A stretch of 49,644 nt of DNA from JBCDCB01 sp039182735 (GTDB lineage: Bacteria; Planctomycetota; Phycisphaerae; Phycisphaerales; UBA1924). Position 1 is the stretch's first letter, and each line of letters begins with the position of its first letter. The DNA lies in NCBI GenBank assembly GCA_039182735.1, contig JBCDCB010000022.1, positions 1-49,644 of the forward strand, in the 5' to 3' direction. A program made the translations under genes and the position numbers. Shown in pieces: positions 1-8,726 of the stretch. The notes under the pieces were generated by a model. That model was given only the letters and a program-made list of their open reading frames with translations, did no database searches and was not told the DNA's origin.

Positions 1-851
1 AGTTCGGCGTGACCCTCGCGGATCGCTTCGACCTCAAGCCGCGTGAGGTGCATCGCGCCGAGGTCGTAGTCCCGCCACGCCTCGATCGTCACCGGCACGA
101 TCCCCTCGATGAGCGCGCACATCGCCTCGGCGAAGACGCGGATCTCCTGCTGCGCGTGGCTGTCCATGCGCAGCGACAGGAACCGGAGGATGTTGTGCAG
201 GTCACACTTCCAGTACCACTCGGTGTAGAGCGATACCGGCAGCGCCATACGCGCCTGCTCGCGCGACACGCCCCGCTCGACGAGCGCTTCGTACTCCTCG
301 TAGAGCGACTCGGAGCGATCGAGATACGCGAGAAAGTCGCTCGCCGTCACAGCGTCGGCGGGTTCTTCACCCCCCTGGCGATTGCTCTTGGACTGCACGC
401 GCACGTTGCCCGGCTCCGGTCGGTAGAAGCGGTCCGGCATCACCGAGTACCGACCCGAGTACTCGTTCACGTTTGCCGTCCGATGCCGGATCCACTGGCG
501 CGCCACGAAGATGGGCATCGAGCAGTGGAACTTGAACTCCACCATCTCGAAGGGCGTCGTGTGCCGGTGCCGCAGCAGGTACCGGATCAGCCCGTGGTCT
601 TCGTGAACCTTCTTCGTCCCGGCGCCGTACGACACGCGGGCGGCCTGCACGATCGCCTGGTCCGCGGTCTGCCCCTCGGGCACGAGTCGCGGCATCGAGT
701 CCACCAACGCCACGAAGCCGTGATCGAGCACGCGGATCTCGCGCCGCGCATCACCATCCATCACATCGACGAGCGGCATCTCCGGGCGCACCCGATCGAC
801 CTCGTGGCGAGTTGGCTTCGGTTCGGCGACGGGATGCTCGGCGCGTGTCAT
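1..851 (-). CDS. thyX: FAD-dependent thymidylate synthase ThyX (3' end outside window)
   Basis: ThyX makes dTMP from dUMP using methylene-tetrahydrofolate and FAD/NADPH in the cytoplasm. Reading the minus strand from the ATG at 851 gives 283 codons still open at the window edge. Residues 122-136 read RHRTANVNEYSGRYS, matching the family signature RHR-x(3-4)-NE-x-S-x-RYS that binds dUMP and FAD. The preceding stretch (RHRHTTPFEMVEFKF) and the later WYWKCDLHNILRFLSLRMD are also typical. An in-frame TAG lies a few codons upstream, so the ATG is the first usable start. No clear Shine-Dalgarno is seen; the start is preceded by a short T-run and GGG. No ThyA-type synthase is present in this window. 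Family assignment is secure; only the C-terminus is missing. Confidence 0.95.
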   Translation of the reverse strand, partial: MTRAEHPVAEPKPTRHEVDRVRPEMPLVDVMDGDARREIRVLDHGFVALVDSMPRLVPEGQTADQAIVQAARVSYGAGTKKVHEDHGLIRYLLRHRHTTPFEMVEFKFHCSMPIFVARQWIRHRTANVNEYSGRYSVMPDRFYRPEPGNVRVQSKSNRQGGEEPADAVTASDFLAYLDRSESLYEEYEALVERGVSREQARMALPVSLYTEWYWKCDLHNILRFLSLRMDSHAQQEIRVFAEAMCALIEGIVPVTIEAWRDYDLGAMHLTRLEVEAIREGHAE

Positions 852-1182
852 CCCAAAAAACTACCGCATGCGCAAGCCTTGCACGCGCGCCACCCCGAAT
901 CGCCGGGTTGTCCACGTGACCGAGCGCAACCGACAGCGTTCGACAGCCCCCACTGATGCTCATCCCACGCCCTCGCGCCGTCCCTTCCACCGCTTGTTCA
1001 ACTTTGATCCATACCGCCTCCCGTCCCGAAAGCACCGCATCGACCGGCGTTCTCAAGTGACGGGGGCAGATCCCGAAGGGGTTATCCACATCGTTCGGAT
1101 CGCCGTACCTTGAACAGGGAGGCGCTTCCCCGATTCCGGATCCGGCAGAGTTCTGAGAAACCCCGCTCAGAGGCTCGGAACG
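852..1182. other. Intergenic region without a convincing gene
   Basis: About 330 bases between thyX and the end of the MFS gene. Short reading frames here have no family features. One perfect DnaA-box sequence (TTATCCACA) sits at 1082-1090, with a degenerate one at 908-916. A 6-bp inverted repeat with an 8-nt loop at 1152-1171 could be a weak terminator for the MFS gene on the minus strand, but it has no T-tract. Confidence 0.4.
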
Positions 1183-2535
1183 CTACTGCACGCTCGCGGC
1201 ATCGCGGACCAGCCGCCTCGGGATGCACAGCGTCAGCACCCCGGCGATCACTAGCAGCACCGCGAACCCGAAGAACCCGTTGTTGATCCGTTCGGGCGGC
1301 AGCGAGGCGGCCTGATTGAGGTCCACGCCGCCGAAGAAGAGCACCCCCAGCGGGGCGTGCAGCGCGCTGAAGCTCCACCCCACGCCCATCATCAGTGCGG
1401 TGACGAGGCTCGTGTGCCCGGGCTGCAGCCGCTGGGCGAGCGACGTAGCGATCGGGAACGTCGCGAAGAACCCGACCGATGTCAGCGCCGCGCACGCGTA
1501 CATCGGGATGAGCGCGACGGCGGTCGGCGTGCGGTCCCCCACGAGCGCATCGCCCACGAGACCCAGCGTCGCCACGAAGACCGCGCCGATCATCGAGAGC
1601 CAGAAGAGCGGCGCCAGCTCGCGCCCCTTCCTCGACAGGTGCCCGGCGAAGAGCACCGCGACGCCCATGCCCAGCGTCATCGCGGAAATCAGGTACCCAA
1701 CGTGCTTCGCCGCGAGCGCGGGATCGTCCTGGATCTTCGATTCCATCCACGTGTTGAAGAGCAGGAACATGCCGACGTTCGTCGTGAACCGCAGGGCGTT
1801 CTGCAGCGTCAGCACACCGATCACGCCCCACCGACGCATCGACTCCGCGTCATCGAACCCCGCCCGCAGCTCCGCATGATGCACGTGGCGGTGCGGTGTT
1901 CGGCGCAGCGCGACGTGCAGCCAGATCGCGATCAGCAGCGAGGGCGGGATCAGCCACACAAGGTGCGCCATTCCATACGCGTCGTTGATCCACGAACCGA
2001 CGACCGGCCCGATCGCGTGCCCGAGCATCCCGCCGGAGATGAAGACCGCGATCGCGAGCGCTCGCCCGCCACCGTTCCGGATGTTCCAGCCGGAACCGGC
2101 CTGCCCCGCCAGCGCCGTCGTGATGGGGTGGTACATCCCGACGCCGATCACCCCGATGACCTGCAGCACGGCGAGCTGCCAGAAGTTCTGCGCCAGCCCG
2201 ATCGACCCGACGCACACGGCACCGATGATGAGCCCGAGCGGGCCGCACAGCCGCGTGTCGTACTTGTCGGTCAAGCGAGCAAAGATCGGCTGCAGCGCCC
2301 CGGAGAAGATCGGCGTGGCCATGTACACGAACCGCACCTGCCACTCCGTCAGGTTCAGCCCCTCGCGCAGCGGGAGCATGAGCGTGACGAAGAGGATCGG
2401 GAACACGTCGATCAGCGCGTGCGAGACCAAGAGCAGCGTGAACCGTGACCTATCCGCGGCGGGCGCGCCGCGATCCCCGGACGATCGCGCTTCGATCGCC
2501 GGTTCGGTTTCTGCGGGTGGTGCCAGTCGTGTCAA
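1183..2535 (-). CDS. MFS transporter, fosmidomycin-resistance-like
   Basis: Predicted inner-membrane permease of the major facilitator superfamily. The frame shows about twelve hydrophobic segments, and the first half (SHALIDVFPILFVTLMLPL, then LQPIFARLTDKYDTR between helices 2 and 3) resembles the fosmidomycin-resistance/Fsr branch of MFS exporters. A Met/His-rich linker (TPHRHVHHAEL) separates the two six-helix halves. The frame stays open to 2670, but that would overlap the neighbouring gene. I therefore chose the TTG at 2535, which follows a GGGGGC purine stretch and starts 29 bases after the upstream stop, giving 450 aa. The substrate cannot be read from the sequence. It is the last gene of the minus-strand run that starts with the act-cox cluster, but its link to respiration is not established. 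Confidence 0.8.
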   Translation of the reverse strand: MTRLAPPAETEPAIEARSSGDRGAPAADRSRFTLLLVSHALIDVFPILFVTLMLPLREGLNLTEWQVRFVYMATPIFSGALQPIFARLTDKYDTRLCGPLGLIIGAVCVGSIGLAQNFWQLAVLQVIGVIGVGMYHPITTALAGQAGSGWNIRNGGGRALAIAVFISGGMLGHAIGPVVGSWINDAYGMAHLVWLIPPSLLIAIWLHVALRRTPHRHVHHAELRAGFDDAESMRRWGVIGVLTLQNALRFTTNVGMFLLFNTWMESKIQDDPALAAKHVGYLISAMTLGMGVAVLFAGHLSRKGRELAPLFWLSMIGAVFVATLGLVGDALVGDRTPTAVALIPMYACAALTSVGFFATFPIATSLAQRLQPGHTSLVTALMMGVGWSFSALHAPLGVLFFGGVDLNQAASLPPERINNGFFGFAVLLVIAGVLTLCIPRRLVRDAASVQ

Positions 2536-2564
2536 ACGCGTGCCCCCGTCTCGTGAGGGCGAGT

Positions 2565-3467
2565 TTAGGCGTCGCCGGTGGCGCGGAGTGCCGGATCGGG
2601 AGACGCGATCAGCAGCGTGATCCCCACGACGAGCGCGAGCCCGCCGGCGAGCGTCACCGTCCACGTCCACCCGAGCGCGCCGAACGAGTCCTGGATGGGT
2701 CGGTTGCGCCCGGTGCTGCGGTACAGCGCCGTCGGCGTGATCTGCAGCATCGACGCGTACATCCAGTGGTCGCCCTCGCGCCCACGCTCGGCGCGGATCG
2801 TCGGGCTGCCGAGATCATCGATCTCGCGGTACGTCCCCTCGGCGAGGCCGAACACGCCATCGATGACGCGAGAGGTTTCCGACGCCGGCGCCTGCCCCTC
2901 GGCGAGCAACTCCACGAACGTATACCGCCACTCGGCCCGGCGCACGAGCCCCCACGACTTCGGGTCGTAGTCCTCCGGCGGGAGGCGCGTCGCGATCACC
3001 AGACGCGGCTGGACGTCGCCCGATTCGAGACCGTTGATCAGATCCTCACGCGTGCGCGGACCGATCGCCATCACCAGCACACGCATCCAATCGTCGAAGC
3101 GGAGCAGCTCGGGCAGACGCGGATCGTCGAGCCCTTCGATGGGGATCTCGAATCGCTCGCCGCGCCACTCGATGCGGGCCAGCGCACGCTCTTTCCGCGG
3201 CAGCAACGCCGCCTCGATCGGCAGTTCCTGATCGCGGTACGACTCGGGCTCGATCACCTCGATGCGCACCGGCAGACCGCGGTAGTCGAAGCTCTGCGTC
3301 GTGATCGGATCGAGGAACCACGTGAGATCACCCGGGTCACGCGCTTCCATCCGGGCCACCATGCGGGGCACCGCGACGAGCATCGCCGCCAGCCCCAGCG
3401 CGATCAGCGCGAGCCCGAGCGTCTTCATGGAAACGAGCCGCGACATGCGTCCTCCGCGCCGAGCCAT
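2565..3467 (-). CDS. Two-TM protein of unknown function at the end of the oxidase operon
   Basis: I do not recognise the family. The 300-aa product has one N-terminal transmembrane helix (residues about 16-34, TLGLALIALGLAAMLVAV), a large soluble charged domain, and one C-terminal helix (about 270-290). The middle would therefore face the periplasm with both ends in the cytoplasm. Its ATG at 3467 shares one base with the TGA of the oxidase subunit IV gene, so the two are almost certainly co-transcribed and translationally coupled. The two-helix topology and operon position recall SURF1-type oxidase assembly proteins, but I see no SURF1 motifs, so this is only a positional suggestion. A TTG one codon upstream is a possible alternative start. 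Confidence 0.8.
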   Translation of the reverse strand: MARRGGRMSRLVSMKTLGLALIALGLAAMLVAVPRMVARMEARDPGDLTWFLDPITTQSFDYRGLPVRIEVIEPESYRDQELPIEAALLPRKERALARIEWRGERFEIPIEGLDDPRLPELLRFDDWMRVLVMAIGPRTREDLINGLESGDVQPRLVIATRLPPEDYDPKSWGLVRRAEWRYTFVELLAEGQAPASETSRVIDGVFGLAEGTYREIDDLGSPTIRAERGREGDHWMYASMLQITPTALYRSTGRNRPIQDSFGALGWTWTVTLAGGLALVVGITLLIASPDPALRATGDA

Positions 3468-4060
3468 CAACCCCCGTCGGCGTTCGGAGCGGTCGGCTCA
3501 TCGGTTTCGGCCCCGGGCGCGGATTCGCCTTCGCCCGCCGCGTCGTCGCCGGCGTGGTCGTCCTCGTGCTCGCCCGTGCCGTGGCCGGCTTCGTGCTTTT
3601 TCTCTTTGTACTTGTCGATGGCTTTCTGCACGATCTGCTCCGTGCCGCCGGGCACGATCTCGACCGTGTCGAAGGGGCTCACTTGCTGGCGGCTCGAGAC
3701 ATCGATCGCCGAGAAACCGATGAAGAGCAACACGGCAAAGAGGCAGGCGACGACGATCGCCGTGTTGATGAGCTTGTCGTAGAACAGGTGCATGAAGTAG
3801 CCGGCGACGAGCACGGTCTTCACGGTCGCGATCGCGATCGCGAGAAGGAAGTGCGCGTTCTTGCTGATGTGGTACTCGCCGATGTAGTGGATGTTGCTCG
3901 TCCACACCGTGAGGAACGTGAGCACGACGAGGGCGAGGAAGCACCAGAACATCGGCCAGAAGGCGATGACGTGGACCTCGTGGTCGCCGTGGTCGTGATC
4001 GTGGTCGTCGTGACCGTTCACGTGCTCGGGCTGTCGGAGTTCGTCGTGTCCGTTGGACAT
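3467..4060 (-). CDS. Cytochrome c oxidase subunit IV (prokaryotic COX4-like)
   Basis: Small accessory subunit of the caa3-type oxidase. The 197-aa protein begins with a His/Asp-rich segment (residues about 15-27, DHDHDHGDH) and then has three hydrophobic helices (about 31-50, 68-90 and 98-117). The middle helix contains VKTVLVAGYFMHL, typical of the prokaryotic COX4/CyoD-like family. A long acidic/polar C-terminal tail (EHEDDHAGDDAAGEGE) follows and is likely disordered. It lies 22 bases downstream of subunit III and overlaps the next gene by one base, consistent with the II-I-III-IV order. The His-rich N-terminus could bind metal, but that is inference. Confidence 0.9.
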   Translation of the reverse strand: MSNGHDELRQPEHVNGHDDHDHDHGDHEVHVIAFWPMFWCFLALVVLTFLTVWTSNIHYIGEYHISKNAHFLLAIAIATVKTVLVAGYFMHLFYDKLINTAIVVACLFAVLLFIGFSAIDVSSRQQVSPFDTVEIVPGGTEQIVQKAIDKYKEKKHEAGHGTGEHEDDHAGDDAAGEGESAPGAETDEPTAPNADGG

Positions 4061-4082
4061 GGTGTGTGCGCTCCGGGTTCGG

Positions 4083-4829
4083 TCAGACCAGGTAGTACAG
4101 GGGGAAGACGAAGATCCAGATGATGTCCACGATGTGCCAGTAAAGGCCGCAGTTCTCGAGCATGATGTAGTTCTTGGGTCCGTAGTGCCCGCGCCACGCG
4201 CGGTACATGCACCACGCGAAGACGATCATGCCGACCAGCACGTGCACGCCGTGCGTCGCGGTGGTGACCCAGTACAGCGACAGGAAGATGTGATCGCGGG
4301 CGACCTCATTCATCGCGACGGCCTGGTCGATCCCGTTGGCGGCGGCGTGTTCGAGCACGTGCGCCGCACGCTCGCCGTATGCGAAGTTCGCGCCGGGAAG
4401 CTCATCCTTCACGATCTTGGGCCAGTACTCCCAGCCCAGCTTGACGACGAGGAAGAAGCCGGCGCAGAGCTGCGTGATGAGCAGCCAGAACAGGATGTGG
4501 CTCTTCTTGCCGAGCTGCGCCGCACGGATCGCCAGCACCACGGTGAAGGAGGAGAGCAGCAGCACGCAGGTGTTGGCGAAGCCGATCTCCCAGGAGAGGT
4601 AGTAGCGCGACGCCTCGTGCCAGTTCTCGGGGAACTGCATGCGGAAGACGAAATACGCGCAGAAAAACCCGGAGAAGAGCAGCACCTCGGTCGCGAGGAA
4701 GAGCCACATACCCAGCTTGGCGGCGTCGAACTCGTCCGCGCCGTTGCGCCAGTGGTGCTGGTGGGTGTAGTCCTCCCACGGCTCACGCTTGGCGGGTTGC
4801 CCGCCGGTATCTGGGTTGATCGCCGTCAT
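4083..4829 (-). CDS. ctaE: Cytochrome c oxidase subunit III
   Basis: Subunit III of the heme-copper oxidase, which stabilises subunit I and contains no redox centres. The 248-aa product has the expected helices and motifs: LGMWLFLATEVLLFSGFFCAY near the N-terminus (residues about 40-60), and THGVHVLVGMI followed by the C-terminal YWHIVDIIWIFVFPLYY. It starts at the ATG 34 bases after the subunit I stop and is followed closely by subunit IV. The residues between helices 3 and 4 carry an extra soluble stretch rich in Ala, His and Glu (about 140-175) compared with short subunit III forms. Confidence 0.95.
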   Translation of the reverse strand: MTAINPDTGGQPAKREPWEDYTHQHHWRNGADEFDAAKLGMWLFLATEVLLFSGFFCAYFVFRMQFPENWHEASRYYLSWEIGFANTCVLLLSSFTVVLAIRAAQLGKKSHILFWLLITQLCAGFFLVVKLGWEYWPKIVKDELPGANFAYGERAAHVLEHAAANGIDQAVAMNEVARDHIFLSLYWVTTATHGVHVLVGMIVFAWCMYRAWRGHYGPKNYIMLENCGLYWHIVDIIWIFVFPLYYLV

Positions 4830-4863
4830 GCCGCCCTCTCTTGAAGCGGGGTGGTTCTCGTGA

Positions 4864-6567
4864 TCAGGCCGAGGGGCGCTCGTCGTTGAGCGGGAACTCG
4901 CCGGGGTTCGTGTGCGGCGGGGTCACCGTGCCATAGTCGTACGGTCCGTGCACGATCACCGGTTCCTTCGGGAAGTTGTGCTCGACGGGCGGCGCATCGG
5001 CCTCCCACTCGAACGTCAGACCGCCCCACGGGTTCCGCGGTGCCTTCGGCCCGCTCACCAGCGACAGGATGAAGTTTCCGAGGTGTACGAAGAGCCCCAG
5101 CGCAAGGATCAGCGATCCGATCGTCGAGATCTGGTGCAGGCTCGTGAACTCTTCGATGTACGTCGCGTAGCGGCGCGGCATGCCCTGCGTGCCGAGGAAG
5201 AACTGCGTGAAGAACGTCACATTGAAGCCCACGAAGACGAGGGTGCAGCCCATCATGCCCCAGAACTCGTTGTACATCTTCCCGAAGATCTTGGGCCACC
5301 AGTGGTGCAACGCCCCGATGAACGCCAGCACCGTGCCGCCCATCATCACGTAGTGGAAGTGCGCGACCACGAAGTACGTGTCGTGCAGGTGGATATCGAC
5401 CGCGAGGGTCGCGAGCGGCGGACCGGTCAGACCACCGATGGTGAAGCAGAAGAGGAACGCCATCACATAAAGCATCGGCGTGTTGATCGCGATCGACGCT
5501 TTGTACATCGTCGCGATCCAGTTGAAGACCTTGATCGCCGTTGGTATCGCCACGAGGAACGTGAGCGCCGAGAAGATCGCGTTCGCCGCGGGCGTCTCGC
5601 TCGTGAACATGTGGTGGCCCCACACGAGGAACGAGATCGCAGCGATCGCGATCGACGAGAACGCGATCGCCTTGTACCCGAAGAGCTTCTTCTGGCAGTG
5701 GACGGCGATCATCTCGCTGATCACGCCGAAGCCCGGCAGGATCATGATGTACACCGCGGGGTGGCTGTAGAACCAGAAGAAGTGCTGGAAGAGCACCGGG
5801 TCGCCGCCCAGCGCCGGGTCGAACACACCGACCTGGAACATGCGCTCGAAGACGATGAACAGCAGCGTGATCCCCAGCACCGGCGTCGCGAGCACCTGGA
5901 TGATGCTCGTCGCGTACAACGCCCACACGAAGAGCGGCATGTCGAACCAGCCCATGCCCGGCGTGCGCAGCTTGTGCACCGTTGCGATGAAGTTCATCCC
6001 CGTGAAGATCGAACTGAACCCGAGGATGAACGCCCCGAGCACCATCGCCGTCACGCTGCCCCACTCCGTCGTGCTGGAGTACGGCGTGTAGAAGGTCCAG
6101 CCGGTCTCGACGCCGCCCGCGAGGATCGCGTACAGCGCGAAGAGCCCGCCGAAGACGTAGACGTACCACGAGAAGAGGTTCAGCTTGGGGAAGGCGACGT
6201 CTTTCGCGCCGAGCATGATCGGCAGAAAGATGTTGCCCAGCGACGCGGGGATCGACGGGATGATGAAGAGGAAGACCATCACGGTGCCGTGCAGCGTGAA
6301 GGCACGGTTGTACCAGTTGTTCGCGGTGGCGCCCGCGCCGAGGTCGAGCACCTGACCGGTGACGGTGCCGTCGGCGAGCGTCTTGACGGGCTCCCACAGC
6401 TCGAGACGCAGCGCGATCGCGAAGATGCCGCCGAGCAGGAAGGCGAGCAGCACCGCCGCGAGGTACATCACGCCGATCTTCTTGTGATCGACCGTGAAGA
6501 TCCACGACCAGATGGTCTTCCACCCGGTCTCCTTCGGCGCCAGATATGACACGTCGTGATGGCTCAT
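4864..6567 (-). CDS. ctaD: Cytochrome c oxidase subunit I (heme a / heme a3-CuB)
   Basis: Catalytic subunit that reduces O2 to water and pumps protons. The 567-aa frame carries the heme a ligand in FTLHGTVMVFLF, the CuB His and cross-linked Tyr in WFYSHPAVYIMILPGFG, the CuB His pair in WGHHMFTS, and the heme a3/heme a histidines in HLHDTYFVVAHFHYVMMGG. The HPAVY motif marks an A-family (mitochondrial-like) oxidase. Twelve or more membrane helices are visible, with a C-terminal cytoplasmic tail ending near residue 567. The ATG overlaps the subunit II stop (ATGA), so translation is probably coupled. Heme A for this subunit would be made by the divergent ctaA at 18.1 kb. Confidence 0.98.
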   Translation of the reverse strand: MSHHDVSYLAPKETGWKTIWSWIFTVDHKKIGVMYLAAVLLAFLLGGIFAIALRLELWEPVKTLADGTVTGQVLDLGAGATANNWYNRAFTLHGTVMVFLFIIPSIPASLGNIFLPIMLGAKDVAFPKLNLFSWYVYVFGGLFALYAILAGGVETGWTFYTPYSSTTEWGSVTAMVLGAFILGFSSIFTGMNFIATVHKLRTPGMGWFDMPLFVWALYATSIIQVLATPVLGITLLFIVFERMFQVGVFDPALGGDPVLFQHFFWFYSHPAVYIMILPGFGVISEMIAVHCQKKLFGYKAIAFSSIAIAAISFLVWGHHMFTSETPAANAIFSALTFLVAIPTAIKVFNWIATMYKASIAINTPMLYVMAFLFCFTIGGLTGPPLATLAVDIHLHDTYFVVAHFHYVMMGGTVLAFIGALHHWWPKIFGKMYNEFWGMMGCTLVFVGFNVTFFTQFFLGTQGMPRRYATYIEEFTSLHQISTIGSLILALGLFVHLGNFILSLVSGPKAPRNPWGGLTFEWEADAPPVEHNFPKEPVIVHGPYDYGTVTPPHTNPGEFPLNDERPSA

Positions 6568-7766
6568 GACATCTCCTCGGCGGCCGCTTCCCCGCCCTCG
6601 CTCTCACTCTCGCCGGCTTCCCGTGCTTCCATCTCCGCGGCGCTCTCGGCCATCGCCGCAGAAACATCGTCTGGGTTGCTGCTCAGAGTCTTCATGTAGA
6701 CGAGCAATCCCAGCATTTCGCGATCCGTGAGCTGCCCCTGGTACGACTGCATCTGGTTGGGGTAGCCCGCCAAAATCTTCTTGTGCGGCTCGAGGATCGA
6801 TTCACGCATGTAGTTGCGATACTCGGTCTCATCCGCGTAGCTCTCACCCGGCGCGTTCGTGAACTCCCGAGGCTCCATCCATACGCCCTGCCACGTCGGG
6901 CCGGTCTTCTGCGAGCCGTCCACAGAGTGGCACGCAGCGCACCCCTTTGTCGTGTGGAGCAGCTTGCCGAGTTCATGGAGCGGGCCTTCAAACGTACCCA
7001 TCTTGGCTTTCCACGCTTGGTAGTCAGCCTCCGCCATCACCGCGATGCGGCCCCACATCTGCGAGTGCTGATCACCGCAGTATTCCGTACAGGCGAGGTG
7101 GAAGCCTTTGTTGTCCGGGCTGATCGGCAGCGCCTCGCCGGCTTCTTCGTCGAAGTAGTGCGTGGTCTGCTCCGCCTGGAACCAGAGCGTTGTGTACTTG
7201 TTGGGGAAGATGTCACGCTTGACGCGGAACTGGCTGATGTACGCCGAGTGGATCACGTCGCGGCTCGACATGATCAGCTTCACCGGTCGACCAACGGGCA
7301 CGGCAAACACGGGTGAAGGCACGTCCGCCATCACTTCGAACTGCTGGGTCTGTGCGCCGGTGTCGTACGTCCACTCCCAACCCCACTGGTACGCCGAGAC
7401 GTTGATGACCTCAGAGTCGCTCGGCGCGATCTGCATGGGCAGATAGCCCTTGAAGCCCCAGAGGAACATGATCAGGAAGAGGATCGACGGGATCACCGTC
7501 CACGTGATTTCGAGCGTGGTGTTGTGCGAAGCGCTCGACTCCGGGCCGTAGCCCTGGCGCCGGCGGTAGGCCCACGCGAAGAGCACCATCAGGCCCATGA
7601 GCACGATGAAGAAGAGCAGCGACACCCAGAAGATGAAGAAGAAGATCGTGTCGATGCCGTCGGCAAACGTGGACGCGCCGGTGGTGCCTCGCCACCAAAG
7701 ATCGTCCCACACGTTCGAGACGAGCATCGAGCTGGCCTGCTGGGGCTGGAACATGTCCATGGTCAT
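6564..7766 (-). CDS. ctaC: Cytochrome c oxidase subunit II with fused cytochrome c domain (caa3 type)
   Basis: Electron-entry subunit of the oxidase. Two N-terminal membrane helices (residues about 40-66 and 86-106) precede a periplasmic cupredoxin domain with the CuA ligands H173 and CTEYCGDQHSQM (C226, C230, H234, M237). A class I cytochrome c domain is fused behind it: heme motif CAACH at 276-280 and a likely axial Met in YPNQMQSY. The fusion makes this a caa3-type enzyme that carries its own cytochrome c. The protein ends in an acidic Glu/Ala tail. It begins 99 bases after sco; that gap contains a 6-bp stem-loop at 7789-7806 that could be a processing or attenuation site. Confidence 0.97.
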   Translation of the reverse strand: MTMDMFQPQQASSMLVSNVWDDLWWRGTTGASTFADGIDTIFFFIFWVSLLFFIVLMGLMVLFAWAYRRRQGYGPESSASHNTTLEITWTVIPSILFLIMFLWGFKGYLPMQIAPSDSEVINVSAYQWGWEWTYDTGAQTQQFEVMADVPSPVFAVPVGRPVKLIMSSRDVIHSAYISQFRVKRDIFPNKYTTLWFQAEQTTHYFDEEAGEALPISPDNKGFHLACTEYCGDQHSQMWGRIAVMAEADYQAWKAKMGTFEGPLHELGKLLHTTKGCAACHSVDGSQKTGPTWQGVWMEPREFTNAPGESYADETEYRNYMRESILEPHKKILAGYPNQMQSYQGQLTDREMLGLLVYMKTLSSNPDDVSAAMAESAAEMEAREAGESESEGGEAAAEEMS

Positions 7767-7865
7767 CGTATCGGCTTCCTCGGCAGATTTTCAGCTTTCA
7801 CTGAAAGTACCAACAAGTCTATCGGTAGCAATCAATCCTGTCTCGCGAGAACCACGAATCCCGCA

Positions 7866-8720
7866 TCAACTCTCGTCTCCCACTTCCCCGGAGGCGTCCG
7901 CGCGAGCGCGCTTGATCATGTTGGTTGCGACCAATGCCGCGATGAAGACGAAGAGCACGAACATCGTCAGGAGCGCCGCGACCTTCATGATCCGCATCGC
8001 GTTCGCACGCACCTCCTGCGTCTGCGGGTCGTAATAGAAGCAGTAGAACTGCACACGATCGAAGATGCTCCCGATCCGCCCGTCCGCGGCTTCCGACAGC
8101 GCGATGCGGACGAGGCTCGGGTCGAACTCCAGGTTCTCGATGTAGTTGTGGACGTCGCCGTCGGGCGTCAGGAAGATCATCGCGGAGGGGTGCGAGTACT
8201 CCCCGCTCTCCGGCAGGAACTTGTAGTAGTAGCCCACGGCGTCCGAGAGCGTGCGCGCCGTGTCCACGTCCGTGGTCATGAACCGCCACGCCTCTTCCTC
8301 AACCTCGTCGCGATACCCGGCGAGGTAGGTCAGCTTCTTTGTCCGCGCCTGCTCGGTCGTGTTGCTCGGATCGAACGACACGGTGACGGCGATGTACTCG
8401 TCGCCCAGCGTCCAGCCCAGATCGTTGAACGACTTTTGCACCGCGTTCAGCGTGAGCGTGCACAGCAGCGGGCAGTCGTAGTACGCCATGATGAGCACGA
8501 CGGGGCGTTTACCGTCGAACCACTGATCGCTGGTGACGACGTTGCCGCGCGAGTCACGGAACTTCAGCCCGCGCGGCACTGGGTCGCCGCGCTTCTCGAC
8601 GATGCCGACGCCCTCTTTCTCTTCGAGCTCATCGAGGATGAGCTGCGCGCGCACGGACGGGGTGAGCGTGAGGATCACGCCGGCGCCGAGCATCAGGATG
8701 CGTGCCCAGGCGCTGATCAT
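7866..8720 (-). CDS. sco: SCO1/SenC-type copper chaperone for oxidase assembly
   Basis: Delivers copper to, or reduces, the CuA site of subunit II at the outer face of the membrane. The 284-aa product has an N-terminal signal or anchor (residues about 5-25), a thioredoxin-like fold with the CPLLC metal/redox motif (C83 and C87) and the conserved His of GEYSHPSAMIF (H177). Unusually it also has a C-terminal transmembrane helix (about 245-268, KVAALLTMFVLFVFIAALVA). It lies between the act genes and the oxidase genes, as expected for an assembly factor. A GTG one codon upstream (8723) is an alternative start. Confidence 0.93.
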   Translation of the reverse strand: MISAWARILMLGAGVILTLTPSVRAQLILDELEEKEGVGIVEKRGDPVPRGLKFRDSRGNVVTSDQWFDGKRPVVLIMAYYDCPLLCTLTLNAVQKSFNDLGWTLGDEYIAVTVSFDPSNTTEQARTKKLTYLAGYRDEVEEEAWRFMTTDVDTARTLSDAVGYYYKFLPESGEYSHPSAMIFLTPDGDVHNYIENLEFDPSLVRIALSEAADGRIGSIFDRVQFYCFYYDPQTQEVRANAMRIMKVAALLTMFVLFVFIAALVATNMIKRARADASGEVGDES

Positions 8721-8726
8721 CACGCG

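Noticed and set aside
9..956. 315-codon plus-strand frame at the left edge
   Set aside because: Opposite strand encodes an unmistakable ThyX, open to the window edge.
1082..1090. Perfect DnaA box TTATCCACA as a sign of a replication origin
   Set aside because: Only one perfect and one degenerate copy are present, with no dnaA, dnaN or AT-rich unwinding region nearby.
4912..6549. 545-codon plus-strand frame opposite oxidase subunit I
   Set aside because: Antisense shadow; composition dominated by Arg, Glu, His and Asp, no family features, while the minus strand has all oxidase ligands.
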